Assembly: GCA_025463565.1 (NCBI GenBank)
Contig: JAODAT010000021.1
Coordinates: 1 to 51,372, forward strand
DNA length: 51,372 bases
Direction: 5' to 3'
Source: Microbacteriaceae bacterium
Lineage (GTDB): Bacteria > Actinomycetota > Actinomycetes > Actinomycetales > Microbacteriaceae
The translations under genes and the position numbers were made by a program. Of the stretch, positions 41,801-49,590 are shown in pieces (within the stretch, counting starts at the first letter, position 1; each line of letters starts with the position of its first letter). The notes under the pieces are model-generated. The model had not been told where the DNA came from. It searched no databases and was given only the letters and a program-made list of their open reading frames with translations.

Positions 41801-44800
41801 TGACGTTCAGCGTCGTCATCGATGCCAGGTTGTCCGAGTCACCGTCGTAGTAGAGCGAGAAACCATTGGCTCCGTCGCGCACCTGGTCGCCCGGGATGAC
41901 ACACTGCTGCCCCGGGTCGATGGTGCATCGAGCGGAGCCCAGGTCGGAGACGATCAGGATGCCGCCGGTCGGCGCGGGGCTCGTTCCACTGCCCGCCTGG
42001 GCTAGGTCGGCGGACAGCACGATTTCGTCGCCCGCGGCGGAACTCTGGATCACGCTACTGACGATCGACGTGGACCGCTTCGCCACCGACGCGACCGTGC
42101 CCGCGGAGGCGGCACTGGTGTCGACTCCGTCGCCGAGGATCGACGCGGAGACGGGAAGGTCGCCCGCATGGCCGGTCGGCACAGCGACCTCCGCACTGAA
42201 CGGTCCGGTCGCCGACGATCGGGTGAGGACTAGCGGATAGTCGACTCCGCCCGCGGTCACGGTGGCGGGGATGCTGCGGGACGTTCCCGAGAGGCCGCCG
42301 ACCGGGTAGGCGGTCACCGTGACGGTGGTCGCGGTGCCGACGGTCACCGAGCCGGCGTCGACGACGAGATCGGTCGCCGGGGCGGTGATCGGGATGTCGA
42401 GCACGGGGCTCGATACCGTCGCACTCAGCGGGCCGTAGACCACGACGGCGTGCACGCTGAGGGTGCCGCCGCGAAGGTTTGTCACGTGGAGTCGGCCGCG
42501 GTAGCCGCTGATTCCGGAGCCGCCGAGGAGCGTGACCGTTCCGAGCAGGGTGTTCGCGCCGTCGCGAACCTCCGCGGTGGTTCCGGCCGGCACACCGGTC
42601 GTGCCGGTGCCGATCCAGCCGGCCGTCACGTCGAGGTCGAGAGAGCCGCCCGCTACGAGTGACGAACTCCCCGTGGGCGAGGTCACGGCGAGACTGGGCA
42701 CCGGTACGGGAGCGACCACGACCGTCTCGCCCGTCGACGGGGCATCCGCCAGCTGGCTCGCGGTGGTGAAGGTGACCGTTGCGCCGATCTGGTGGCTAGA
42801 GGCGACGAGCAGGGTGACGCTCCTGCTGCCGTGGCCGGAGCCGTCGAGCGTCACCGAACCCAGGGCGCTGGTGGCTCCACCCGGAGCGACGTCGGTGAGG
42901 GTGACGGTGCTCACGTACGTGAGAGGGACAGACGCGACGTCCACCGAGACGGTGAAGGCCGTGCCGAGGTCGGCGGTGGCCGGTGCCGTCACGGTGACGG
43001 TCGGCAGGTAGTTCGTGAGGGTATCCACCGGGATCACGTCGGTGCGTGCGCCATAGACGTCGTCACCGAAGTAGACCGCCCGAAGTACCGGGTGGGCACC
43101 CGTCGTGCCGTCGATCCGCATGATCACCACCCCGTTGTCGAGCAGCGCGTTGGCGACGATCACACCGTTCGCATCGAGCACGCGGACGGTGCCGGTGGGC
43201 AGATCGTGCCCGCTCGACGCGGTGTAGCTGAGCGTGACTGTGCGGTCGGCGGGAGTGAGCGAACCACTCCAGGTGGTCGTTGGCGCAGGCGTGACGGCCG
43301 AGAAGACCGACACCGCTTGAAGTGAGCTCGAGCCGGCGAACTGAAAACCTGCGTCGAAGAATGACGCGGTCACGTTTCCGGTCACGGGCTGGCTGGGAGT
43401 CCAGCTGAAGACCGCGGTACCGGCGCTCACGGCGACCAGTTGCTGCGTGCCATCCGGAGCCCGGAAGGTGACGGCACCGGCGATCGCATCGGCAAGGCCT
43501 GCGGTCGACGTGACCGTCGCGATAACCGTGACCGGGCTCCCGACCTCCCCCGGACTGGGCGAGACGGTCAGGGTCGTGCCGGTGGCGGCCGGCCCGATCG
43601 AGACGGAGGATGAACCGGATGCCGCGGCATCGTGATCGGAGTCACCGAGCACGGTGGCGACCAGCGCGTAGCTCGCCGGTCGAAGTGCGGAGCCGAGGGC
43701 GATCGAGGTGGTGCCCGTTCCCGCAGAGACCACGAGATCCTGCGTCGCCACCACGGTGTCTGTGCGGGTGTCGCGCACTTCGACGGTGCGTGTCCCGTCG
43801 AGGCTCGAGGTCGCGGTGACGGCGAGGGCGAGCGGGTTGCCCCACGATGTGCTCGAACTCGAGATGGTCGCGACCACCGTGGTGGTCGCCGGCGCGATGG
43901 TGGCGCTGACCGTCGTGTCCGAGCCCGAAAAGCCGGTTGCTGGCACGAACTGGACGGTCAGGTCGGCCGATCCCGTGTGCAGGGACGCGGTGGGAACCTG
44001 GATCGAGTCACTGTTTCGGAAGTTAGTCGACTCTGCGAGAAGCGCGCTCCCCGAGTACACCAGCACCTGCCCCTTCACCACCGTGCCGAAGGGCGCGTCC
44101 GGCGCCGTCACGTCGACGTCGACACCCAGCACGCTGCCGAGCGGGTAAGACGCCGTGAAGATGCTCGCCGTGGTCACGGTGTTCTCGGGAACAACGGGCA
44201 CCCCGACCTGGAGCGAACCGGCCGCCGACGTGAAGTCTGACGATCCCGCATAGCTCGCGTCGATCTCGGGGTCGACCAGCGTGGGGATGGTGGCGTGCGC
44301 GACGCCGTGGTTGAGCGTCGCGGTCGCGCTGCCTCCGGTCCATTCGATGTCCACGGTGCCTTCGGGGGTGACCGAGGTCGGATAGTCGGCTCCGACCGTC
44401 ACTGTCACATCCGCCGCGGTGCCGACGGCGGCCGCATCGTCGACGGTGATGGCCAGCTCACCGGTGGCGGTGAAGTGCCACGGGGCCGGGTCGGAGGTCG
44501 CCGAAGCGACGAGTGAACCGGCCGGCGTGAAGGCGAAGCTGAAGGAGTGCTGCCCCGGATCGAGCACCGGGCGCGTCGACAGGCGCGCGGTTCCGTCCGT
44601 CGTGTCGTAGGTCGAACGAACGATCTGCACCGGGCTCCCGATGGGCACCGTACCGTCGAAGAACTGCACGGTTCCGCTGGGGTCGCCGCCCGGAACCACG
44701 ACCTCCGCCGAGAGCAGAGGCGACGGCCCGGTGCCATCGATGCCGTTGGTGAGCACCGGCGTCGTGAGCGGGTCGGCAAAGACCGGCCCCGTCGAGAGCA

Positions 44801-45692
44801 CCGGCAGGATCGAGGCGACGACCGACACCGTGACCAGGATGGCGACCCGCGCCATCAGCCGCGACGAACGAGCGCGTTTTTCTGAGACCGGCGCCGGCTG
44901 CGGTTCGGCGATCGGCGGGAACGCGATCGCCAGCGCCGTTCCGACCGCAAGAATGAGCAGAACCAGGGCGAGCACGATCACCAGCAGCGACAGATCGGTC
45001 ATGCCCGCGGCATCCAGCGCCGTCGACCCCACCGTACTGGCCCAGCTCAGCAGCGCTGACAGTATGACCGCCGGGATGACGAACGCGACGAGAGCGCGAC
45101 GTCGGCGGTGCACGATCGCCCAGCCCGAGATCACGAGGCCCCGCAGCGAGCGAGCGCCCTCGTTCGACGCGGCCAACGTCGCGGGGATCATGGCCAGGGA
45201 GACGATCGCGGGCAGCAGGGGAATGGCCGTGACAAGAGCCCGACGCACTCCCGGCGCGTGCCGCAGGCGCAGGACGAGGGCGGCTATCAGGCCGCCGACG
45301 ACCCCGAATGGCCAGAGGACGAGCAACAGGGCGGTCGAGACGAGCGCAGCGACGAGAGCGACGAGCGCCCACGGCAGTGATCGCAGAGCGCCCGCCAGAG
45401 CGCTCCCCAGTCGCGCGCCCGACTGGATGCGGGCGACCGCGAGAGTGCCGGCAAGCAGGTCGACCAGAGCGATGAGCGCGACGAGTACCGCCACTGACAG
45501 TGCCCAGGCCAGCGTGCCGGTGCCCGTGTGGGCGAGGCGTGTGCCGACCACCGCGCCGAACCCGAGCAGCACGGCGATCGCCAGGAACGGCACGGCGATG
45601 ATGGCGATGACCGCGGCGGCGGCGGCGCGCGCGACTCTTCGCGGATGAAGTCGCGACCGGATCCCGTCAACGAACTGATTGAGCAAAGTCAA
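38850..45692 (-). CDS. Giant Ig-like repeat surface protein with polytopic N-terminus
   Basis: A predicted 2280-residue protein. Residues 1-305 hold about seven or eight hydrophobic segments and end in a signal-like one (VAILVTVSVVASILPVLS) just before FADP. About eleven Ig-like modules of 80-110 residues follow (for example GDPSGTVQFFDGTVPIG, DAIAGAVTFRAPDGTQ). Next is a region of about 650 residues with regularly placed Cys pairs and divergent InlB-type signatures (YLVDHWTFGG, DSWKVITG, RFDGWGGSVD, MDADREVSA). Near 2100-2142 there is another hydrophobic stretch, then a 140-residue tail. There is no LPXTG. The start is probably TTG 45692 after GGGGGG; a 129-codon upstream extension overlaps the real VOC gene and is rejected. 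It is probably exposed on the surface; function (adhesion or wall structure) is unknown. Confidence 0.82.
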   Translation of the reverse strand: MTLLNQFVDGIRSRLHPRRVARAAAAAVIAIIAVPFLAIAVLLGFGAVVGTRLAHTGTGTLAWALSVAVLVALIALVDLLAGTLAVARIQSGARLGSALAGALRSLPWALVALVAALVSTALLLVLWPFGVVGGLIAALVLRLRHAPGVRRALVTAIPLLPAIVSLAMIPATLAASNEGARSLRGLVISGWAIVHRRRRALVAFVIPAVILSALLSWASTVGSTALDAAGMTDLSLLVIVLALVLLILAVGTALAIAFPPIAEPQPAPVSEKRARSSRLMARVAILVTVSVVASILPVLSTGPVFADPLTTPVLTNGIDGTGPSPLLSAEVVVPGGDPSGTVQFFDGTVPIGSPVQIVRSTYDTTDGTARLSTRPVLDPGQHSFSFAFTPAGSLVASATSDPAPWHFTATGELAITVDDAAAVGTAADVTVTVGADYPTSVTPEGTVDIEWTGGSATATLNHGVAHATIPTLVDPEIDASYAGSSDFTSAAGSLQVGVPVVPENTVTTASIFTASYPLGSVLGVDVDVTAPDAPFGTVVKGQVLVYSGSALLAESTNFRNSDSIQVPTASLHTGSADLTVQFVPATGFSGSDTTVSATIAPATTTVVATISSSSTSWGNPLALAVTATSSLDGTRTVEVRDTRTDTVVATQDLVVSAGTGTTSIALGSALRPASYALVATVLGDSDHDAAASGSSSVSIGPAATGTTLTVSPSPGEVGSPVTVIATVTSTAGLADAIAGAVTFRAPDGTQQLVAVSAGTAVFSWTPSQPVTGNVTASFFDAGFQFAGSSSLQAVSVFSAVTPAPTTTWSGSLTPADRTVTLSYTASSGHDLPTGTVRVLDANGVIVANALLDNGVVIMRIDGTTGAHPVLRAVYFGDDVYGARTDVIPVDTLTNYLPTVTVTAPATADLGTAFTVSVDVASVPLTYVSTVTLTDVAPGGATSALGSVTLDGSGHGSRSVTLLVASSHQIGATVTFTTASQLADAPSTGETVVVAPVPVPSLAVTSPTGSSSLVAGGSLDLDVTAGWIGTGTTGVPAGTTAEVRDGANTLLGTVTLLGGSGISGYRGRLHVTNLRGGTLSVHAVVVYGPLSATVSSPVLDIPITAPATDLVVDAGSVTVGTATTVTVTAYPVGGLSGTSRSIPATVTAGGVDYPLVLTRSSATGPFSAEVAVPTGHAGDLPVSASILGDGVDTSAASAGTVASVAKRSTSIVSSVIQSSAAGDEIVLSADLAQAGSGTSPAPTGGILIVSDLGSARCTIDPGQQCVIPGDQVRDGANGFSLYYDGDSDNLASMTTLNVSTGPRTSQLSVSYSPAVGSWVFGDPVTATWTTTTSGRAAQGAVLVTIAGTSCSGTAVSGSCTLIPRGSVSGGRVSTGYQAVFLPSDDAPSTRLAGETGIYSCVFPVILGRADYSRAVRCGSSHAGIRTDSVITLSATPTTNYLVDHWTFGGVVIPGITPSVTVESNGTYVPVQRYAPTCYTLTIAPLAAARSSNGGYLTSYTPPNCSDPSNPTTSDLAALAAGHPRYAVGTTVDIDVVRASADYTVDALSGFTLVNNDYGTVLMDGNRSVGATFKVAACTPVSIFAAPGGSAAISKAVRPTSSATLAPATGACTTSGGLAGYVPGTTLTFTATPGPATTLDSWKVITGAPYLAAGDVTLVPVTSLFATPGATYNTQTVVVPVQGAVQVAARFAGVKCVSVSIVSRAIIGVNATNPYGPLGAFGRAVGTQDGCGGIATTHSVRISGSGWYRITTDTASYVASGRVDVTTNQTLYAPSAERNVPGLAHVTWNAPAAPGVTRLIGNGYNTFTDADDPSAFGDSDLPDGPSIDLTLAAPTVTVYANWVLDDFSGGCFAPKVALPQGGSFLITQRYVDEPFCTTPGFVAAGEQATLRAANPVGAPGLTAMLTDLTTGRLQGSPAAFIGSDSYELEYCAPITLDVRIHDDSGHVTTATAAQAVDWFDDDGGCPNGWSRPNRTTRTGLSSDGATNYTVIGNPDGFGPTLAIDSSGTITGSTTVDLQVVCFTLGTYDSSITTPGNCPGGASNRFLRGSQVQVQADSSDRFDGWGGSVDAQQGETGWVIMDADREVSADLHNYSTWDKIGNAVSSVAERAVGAVATFATGFVLSQAYLVKATGWVLVATASILNAVGVKGAAVDAIDKAGQVVGAQFDVLSLLSSCISGGAPGGDAPLLTVPAGGVAAPDGGSADDVVAQAKAQLADQLAKEGINVPIPLGAGTAGKLINAFGSAPSAYSADAASAWSSYGSSITACTQRGVDTYVATTYGG

Positions 45693-45840
45693 TTCGGCCC
45701 CCCAGTCGAATCGAACAGCGTATGCGACTCGTTGTGGCGAGCAGTGCCTCGAGACTAGGTGCCGAATTGCCGTAGCAACACCCTCCCGTTCGGGGAGCGC
45801 ATGGGTTGTTCCGATACCACGCGCGGTGCGACCATCGATC

Positions 45841-46206
45841 ATGCACAAAGTGAGCGGAATCGGCGGTTTCTTCTTCAGGGCGAGCGACCCGGATGCCCTC
45901 GCGGTCTGGTACCGCGACAACCTGGGCATCGATCCGGTGCCCATGACCGAGGGTGCCGAGTCGTGGCGACAGGAGGCCGGCGAGACGGCATTCACCGCGA
46001 TGGAGGGCACCGTCGACCAGTTCGGCGATCCGACCCGCGCCTGGGCCATCAACTTTCGTGTTGGAGACCTCGACGGCATGGTCGAGCAGCTGCGCGCAGC
46101 CGGAACCGAGGTGACCGTCGATCCGACGGCCTACTCGATGGGCCGGTTCGCGTCGCTCACCGACCCGGAGGGCAACCCGATCCAGCTCTGGCAGCCGGAA
46201 GACTGA
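45841..46206 (+). CDS. VOC (glyoxalase/bleomycin resistance-fold) protein
   Basis: A 121-residue protein with two beta-alpha-beta-beta-beta units: IGGFFFRASDPDALAVWYRDNLGI at the start and INFRVGDLDGMVEQLRAAG in the second half, ending in FASLTDPEGNPIQLWQP. The conserved C-terminal Glu of the metal site appears replaced within NPIQLWQ (Gln). Function is not predictable; members include dioxygenases, lyases and binding proteins. The 148-bp gap to the giant gene contains no clear promoter that I can name. Confidence 0.9.
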   Translation: MHKVSGIGGFFFRASDPDALAVWYRDNLGIDPVPMTEGAESWRQEAGETAFTAMEGTVDQFGDPTRAWAINFRVGDLDGMVEQLRAAGTEVTVDPTAYSMGRFASLTDPEGNPIQLWQPED

Positions 46207-46207
46207 G

Positions 46208-46762
46208 CTAGCTTTCCAACCTGGAGTGCTCGCCGATGTGATGCCAGGTGCGGTTGTGGTAGACCAGCGGCGCCGCATCGGTGTCGGCGATGTGGGCCTG
46301 CAGCGCGTGCACGGCGATCACGGTCGAGCCGCCTGCCTCCATCCGATTGATCACGCGCCCGCGAATGCGCACCGGGGCCGAAGGCAGGTACGGCTCGCCG
46401 GTGATCAGCCGGTCCCAGCTGGAGCGGTCGGCGAAACGGTCAGCCCCCTTCGTTGCGAACAGCTTCGCGAGCTCGAGCTGGTCGGCCCCCAGGAGATGCA
46501 CGACGAGGGTGTCGGCGGCGTCGAAGGTCGCCGCGCTGGACGACTGCGACGATATTGAGAACACCAGAAGCGCTGGTTCGGCACTCACCGAAAACACGGA
46601 TGTTGCTGTGAGACCGACCGGACCGTCGCCCGCATCGGCCGTGATCACAGCGACACCGGCCGGGTGGTTGCGAAAAGCGAGCTTGAACTCGTCCGCGCTC
46701 AGCCCCGCGTCGGGAAGGCTCGGCACATCCGCACTGTGACGGGGGTTTTCCTGCGCGTTCAT
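46208..46762 (-). CDS. Flavin reductase family protein
   Basis: A 184-residue flavin reductase of the HpaC/ActVB split-barrel type. FRNHPAGVAVITADAGDGPVG is at about residues 30-50, followed by GLTATSVFSVSAEPALLVFSIS, the FMN contact. HHIGEH ends the domain. Such enzymes supply reduced FMN to a two-component monooxygenase. Its start overlaps the FMN reductase stop by 4 bp. The likely partner is the NtaA/DszA-like monooxygenase at 49591 (inference). Confidence 0.92.
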   Translation of the reverse strand: MNAQENPRHSADVPSLPDAGLSADEFKLAFRNHPAGVAVITADAGDGPVGLTATSVFSVSAEPALLVFSISSQSSSAATFDAADTLVVHLLGADQLELAKLFATKGADRFADRSSWDRLITGEPYLPSAPVRIRGRVINRMEAGGSTVIAVHALQAHIADTDAAPLVYHNRTWHHIGEHSRLES

Positions 46763-47313
46763 CGGTTTCCCTCCGTGAGCAGCTCCGCGGCGCTCGTCGT
46801 CACTCGTTCGATGCGCTCCAGCAGTGCCTCGCCCGTCACCGTGTAGTCGCTGTAGTCGCTGTAGTCGGCATTGTTGGCGTAGACGCCCAGCGGCAGGGTG
46901 AACGCGTCGAAGAACGCGAACAGGGGCTTCAACTGGTGTTCGATGACCAGCGAGTGCAGGTCGCTGCCCCCGCTCGCCGCGACGATCACCGGTGTGCCAG
47001 ACAGCGCGCCCTGGTTGACCAGATCGAACAGGTGCTTGAACAGTCCGGTGTACGAGGCACGGTAGACCGGGCTGGCGACGACGAGCAGGTCGGCGGCCTC
47101 GACATCGGCGATGGCCGCCGCCGCGGACTCGTCGAGCTGTCCGCGGTCGAGAGCGCCGCCGAGGCCCGCACCCAGCACGCTCACCTCGATGAGTGTGACC
47201 TCGATATTCACCTTTCGCGCCAGCGATTCGGTAATCGCGCCAAGCAGCGCGGTGCTCTTGGACGGTGAGTGCAGGCTGCCAGACACAGCGACGACGGAAA
47301 GCGGGGCAACCAT
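46759..47313 (-). CDS. NAD(P)H-dependent FMN reductase (MsuE/SsuE-like)
   Basis: A 184-residue flavodoxin-fold reductase. The FMN phosphate loop is VSGSLHSPSKSTAL (about 10-23) and the second flavin contact is ASPVYRASYTGLFKHLFDLV (about 80-99), both typical of MsuE/SsuE enzymes that feed sulfonate or sulfone monooxygenases. Near the C-terminus a 9-bp unit is repeated three times and gives DYSDYSDY. It overlaps the flavin reductase gene (ATGA), so this operon encodes two unrelated flavin reductases. Confidence 0.92.
   Translation of the reverse strand: MVAPLSVVAVSGSLHSPSKSTALLGAITESLARKVNIEVTLIEVSVLGAGLGGALDRGQLDESAAAAIADVEAADLLVVASPVYRASYTGLFKHLFDLVNQGALSGTPVIVAASGGSDLHSLVIEHQLKPLFAFFDAFTLPLGVYANNADYSDYSDYTVTGEALLERIERVTTSAAELLTEGNR
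46843..46869. repeat. Tandem 9-bp repeat inside FMN reductase gene
   Basis: GTAGTCGCT occurs twice and is followed by GTAGTCGGC, head to tail and in frame, encoding (DYS)n. The unit length is a multiple of three, so gain or loss of copies would change protein length without a frameshift. Confidence 0.7.
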
Positions 47314-47364
47314 TCATCGACCGTATCGCGCTACTCCCCAAGGCGGCCGACTGTGACGATCCCT

Positions 47365-47370
47365 TACGCT
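47365..47370 (+). promoter_or_regulatory. Putative -10 box of the dehydrogenase gene (leaderless)
   Basis: TACGCT lies six bases before GTG 47377, the start that fits the Rossmann domain. No ribosome site is seen. The same hexamer and similar spacing occur at the arsR-family gene. No clear -35 box is present. Confidence 0.35.
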
Positions 47371-47376
47371 CTGTCT

Positions 47377-48234
47377 GTGCAGGAGACCATTGGAGTGCTC
47401 GGCCTCGGTCGAATGGGGTCACCCATTGCCGCGCGACTTTCGGCGACAGGCCTCTCGGTCATCGGGTCCGACCCGGATGCGTCGACCGCTCCCGGCATCG
47501 CCCGCGCGGCGAGCCCGGAAGCGCTCTGCGAAACCGTGAACATTCTGCTGACCGTGCTGCCCGGACTGGCGGAACTCGTCACCGCCGCGGACGGAATCGT
47601 CGAAGGCCTGCGACCGGGATCCCTGTGGATCGACCTCACCAGCGGCGATCCGGAGTTCGCTTCCCGCATCGCTGCGCGGTGCGAGGCTGCAGACATCTCG
47701 GTCGTCTTCGCGCCGATGGGTGGAGGACCGGCCGCGGCGGCATCCGGCGACCTCGTGTTCTTCGCCTCCGGCCCCTCGGTGGGACGCGCCGCAGCCCTGC
47801 TCGAGAAATTGGGAACGATCGAACACTGCGGACCGGGTGCGGGCGACGGGCTCACGATCAAGCTGGTTGCCAACCTGCTCTGGTTCGGCCAGCTGGCCGC
47901 TGTCGCCGAGGCCACGTCCCTCGCCGGCTCGCTGGGGATCCCGCCGGAGACGCTCGAGCGGGTGCTGCCGCGAACCGCTGCGGCGAGCGCGCTGATCGAC
48001 GACTACCTGCCACGCGTGCTCGGCGGCGAGCCCGTGCCGAGCTTCGGAATCGACCGCGTGATCGAGGAACTCGAGACGCTCGAGCGGCTCGCCGGGGGCT
48101 CGCCGTTCGAGCTGTCCCGACTGGTCGCGCGGCTGCATCGAGACGCGCGGCAGCGCTTCGGCAGCGTCGACGATGAGCTGCTCGTCGCCCGCCTGTTACG
48201 CGAGCGAGACGGCGGGCTCGGCGGGCACGGGTAA
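47377..48234 (+). CDS. 6-phosphogluconate/3-hydroxyisobutyrate dehydrogenase-like protein
   Basis: A 285-residue beta-hydroxyacid dehydrogenase-like protein. The NAD(P) motif GVLGLGRMGSPIA is at residues 6-18. The substrate signature that usually reads DAPVSGG appears as FAPMGGGPAAAASG (about 112), and the catalytic Lys lies in GLTIKLVANLLW (about 165-176). Length and domain order are normal. The start is uncertain between GTG 47377 and GTG 47353; the first fits the fold and the -10 box. The last 39 bases overlap the convergent metY-like gene. Substrate unknown; imine-reductase-like relatives share this fold. Confidence 0.85.
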   Translation: MQETIGVLGLGRMGSPIAARLSATGLSVIGSDPDASTAPGIARAASPEALCETVNILLTVLPGLAELVTAADGIVEGLRPGSLWIDLTSGDPEFASRIAARCEAADISVVFAPMGGGPAAAASGDLVFFASGPSVGRAAALLEKLGTIEHCGPGAGDGLTIKLVANLLWFGQLAAVAEATSLAGSLGIPPETLERVLPRTAAASALIDDYLPRVLGGEPVPSFGIDRVIEELETLERLAGGSPFELSRLVARLHRDARQRFGSVDDELLVARLLRERDGGLGGHG

Positions 48235-49491
48235 GCGGGCGAAGGCCTGGTCGAGGTCCGCGATGAGGTCCGCCGCATCCTCGATGCCCACCGACAGCCG
48301 CACGAGACCTTCCGCGATGCCGTTGTGCTCGCGAGCACTCGGGTCCACCTGGGAGTGCGAAGTCGTCGCCGGGTGCAGGATCATCGAGCGCACGTCGCCG
48401 ATGTTCGTCATCCTGCTGAAGAGCTCGACCGCGTCGATCACGGTGCGTGCGGCCTCGCGACCGCCGACCAGAGTGAAGCCGAAGACCGAGCCGGTTCCAT
48501 TCGGGTAGTACCGCTCGGCGATCGAATGATAGGGATTGGCTTCCAGCCCCGCGTAGTCGACCGACTCCACTTCGGGTCGCGCCTCGAGCCACCGGGCGAC
48601 GGCCAAAGCGTTCCGACTGTGGCGCTCCATCCGCAGCGACAGCGTCTCGAGGCCCTGCAGCAGCAGGAAGGCATTGAAGGGCGACAGCACGGGGCCGAGA
48701 CGCGCGGCGATCACCGATCGGGTGAAGTCCGAATAACTGCGTCCTACGAACTGCGGGAACTTCTCGGGGTACCGCGACCATTCGAACGTTCCGCCGTCGA
48801 CGATGGCGCCGGCGATCGAGGCGCCGTGCCCGGTGAGGAACTTGCTCGCCGAGTGCACGACGATGTCGGCCCCATGATCGATCGGTCGCACCAGGAACGG
48901 CGTCGCGGAGGTGCTGTCGACGACGAAGGGAACGCCCGCCTCCCGCGCGAAACCGGAGACCAGCGCGAAGTCGATGAGATCGTTCTTGGGATTCGGGATC
49001 GTCTCGGCGAACACGGCCCTGGTCGTCGGCCGCAGCAGACCGCGCCACTGGGAGAGGTCGTGCGGGTCGTCGACAAAATCGACGTCGATGCCGAAGCGGT
49101 CGAAGTTCTCGCGGAACAGCCCCTTCGACCCTTCGAACAGGCTGGAGGACGCCAGCAGGTGATCTCCGGCCCGCAGGATTCCAAGAAGCGCGACCGTGAC
49201 GGCCGCCTGCCCGCTGCCGACGAGGATGGTGTCAACGCCATGCTCCAGCGCGGTGAGTCGCGCCTCGGCCACGCTGTTGGTGGGGTTGGCATTGCGGGAG
49301 TAGACCCAGCCGCCGTCGTCGCCGCGGAACCGTGCCTCGCTGTGGTCGAAGGAGTCGAACACGAAGCCGTTGCTCATGTGAATGGGAGTGACCCGGGCTC
49401 CGTAGCCGTCGCCGATCGACTCGCCCGCGTGCACCTGCTCGGTGTCGAACCCGAACTCGTCGCGTCCATAGGGGCGGCGAGTGGTGGTCAT
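48196..49491 (-). CDS. O-acetylhomoserine/O-succinylhomoserine sulfhydrylase-like PLP enzyme
   Basis: A 431-residue Cys/Met-metabolism PLP enzyme (cystathionine gamma-synthase family), most like MetY. The N-terminus has FGFDTEQVHAG, the partner-subunit phosphate contact is YSRNANPTNSVAE (about 63-75), and the PLP Lys is in HSASKFLTGHG (about 217). The C-terminal LVRLSVGIEDAADLI is typical. MetY makes homocysteine from O-acetylhomoserine and sulfide. Beside flavin-dependent oxygenase genes that may release inorganic sulfur, an assimilatory role is likely (inference). The start ATG 49491 gives the family N-terminus. Confidence 0.9.
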   Translation of the reverse strand: MTTTRRPYGRDEFGFDTEQVHAGESIGDGYGARVTPIHMSNGFVFDSFDHSEARFRGDDGGWVYSRNANPTNSVAEARLTALEHGVDTILVGSGQAAVTVALLGILRAGDHLLASSSLFEGSKGLFRENFDRFGIDVDFVDDPHDLSQWRGLLRPTTRAVFAETIPNPKNDLIDFALVSGFAREAGVPFVVDSTSATPFLVRPIDHGADIVVHSASKFLTGHGASIAGAIVDGGTFEWSRYPEKFPQFVGRSYSDFTRSVIAARLGPVLSPFNAFLLLQGLETLSLRMERHSRNALAVARWLEARPEVESVDYAGLEANPYHSIAERYYPNGTGSVFGFTLVGGREAARTVIDAVELFSRMTNIGDVRSMILHPATTSHSQVDPSAREHNGIAEGLVRLSVGIEDAADLIADLDQAFARLPVPAEPAVSLA

Positions 49492-49578
49492 TGCACCAAG
49501 CTAGGGTTCAGAATCCCCCACGACAACTCGGCCGCTTCACACGGCGCAACATTTCGCGCTATCGGAACACAGTCCTCC

Positions 49579-49584
49579 TAGAGT
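49579..49584 (+). promoter_or_regulatory. Putative -10 box of the flavin monooxygenase gene (leaderless)
   Basis: TAGAGT lies six bases before the ATG at 49591, which lacks a ribosome site. No good -35 box is evident. The 99-bp gap is shared with the divergent metY-like gene, whose promoter I cannot place. Confidence 0.4.
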
Positions 49585-49590
49585 CGACGG

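Noticed and set aside
45693..46079. 129-codon N-terminal extension of the giant gene
   Set aside because: It is antisense to the VOC gene, whose frame is clearly real, and its sequence lacks the hydrophobic pattern that begins right after TTG 45692.
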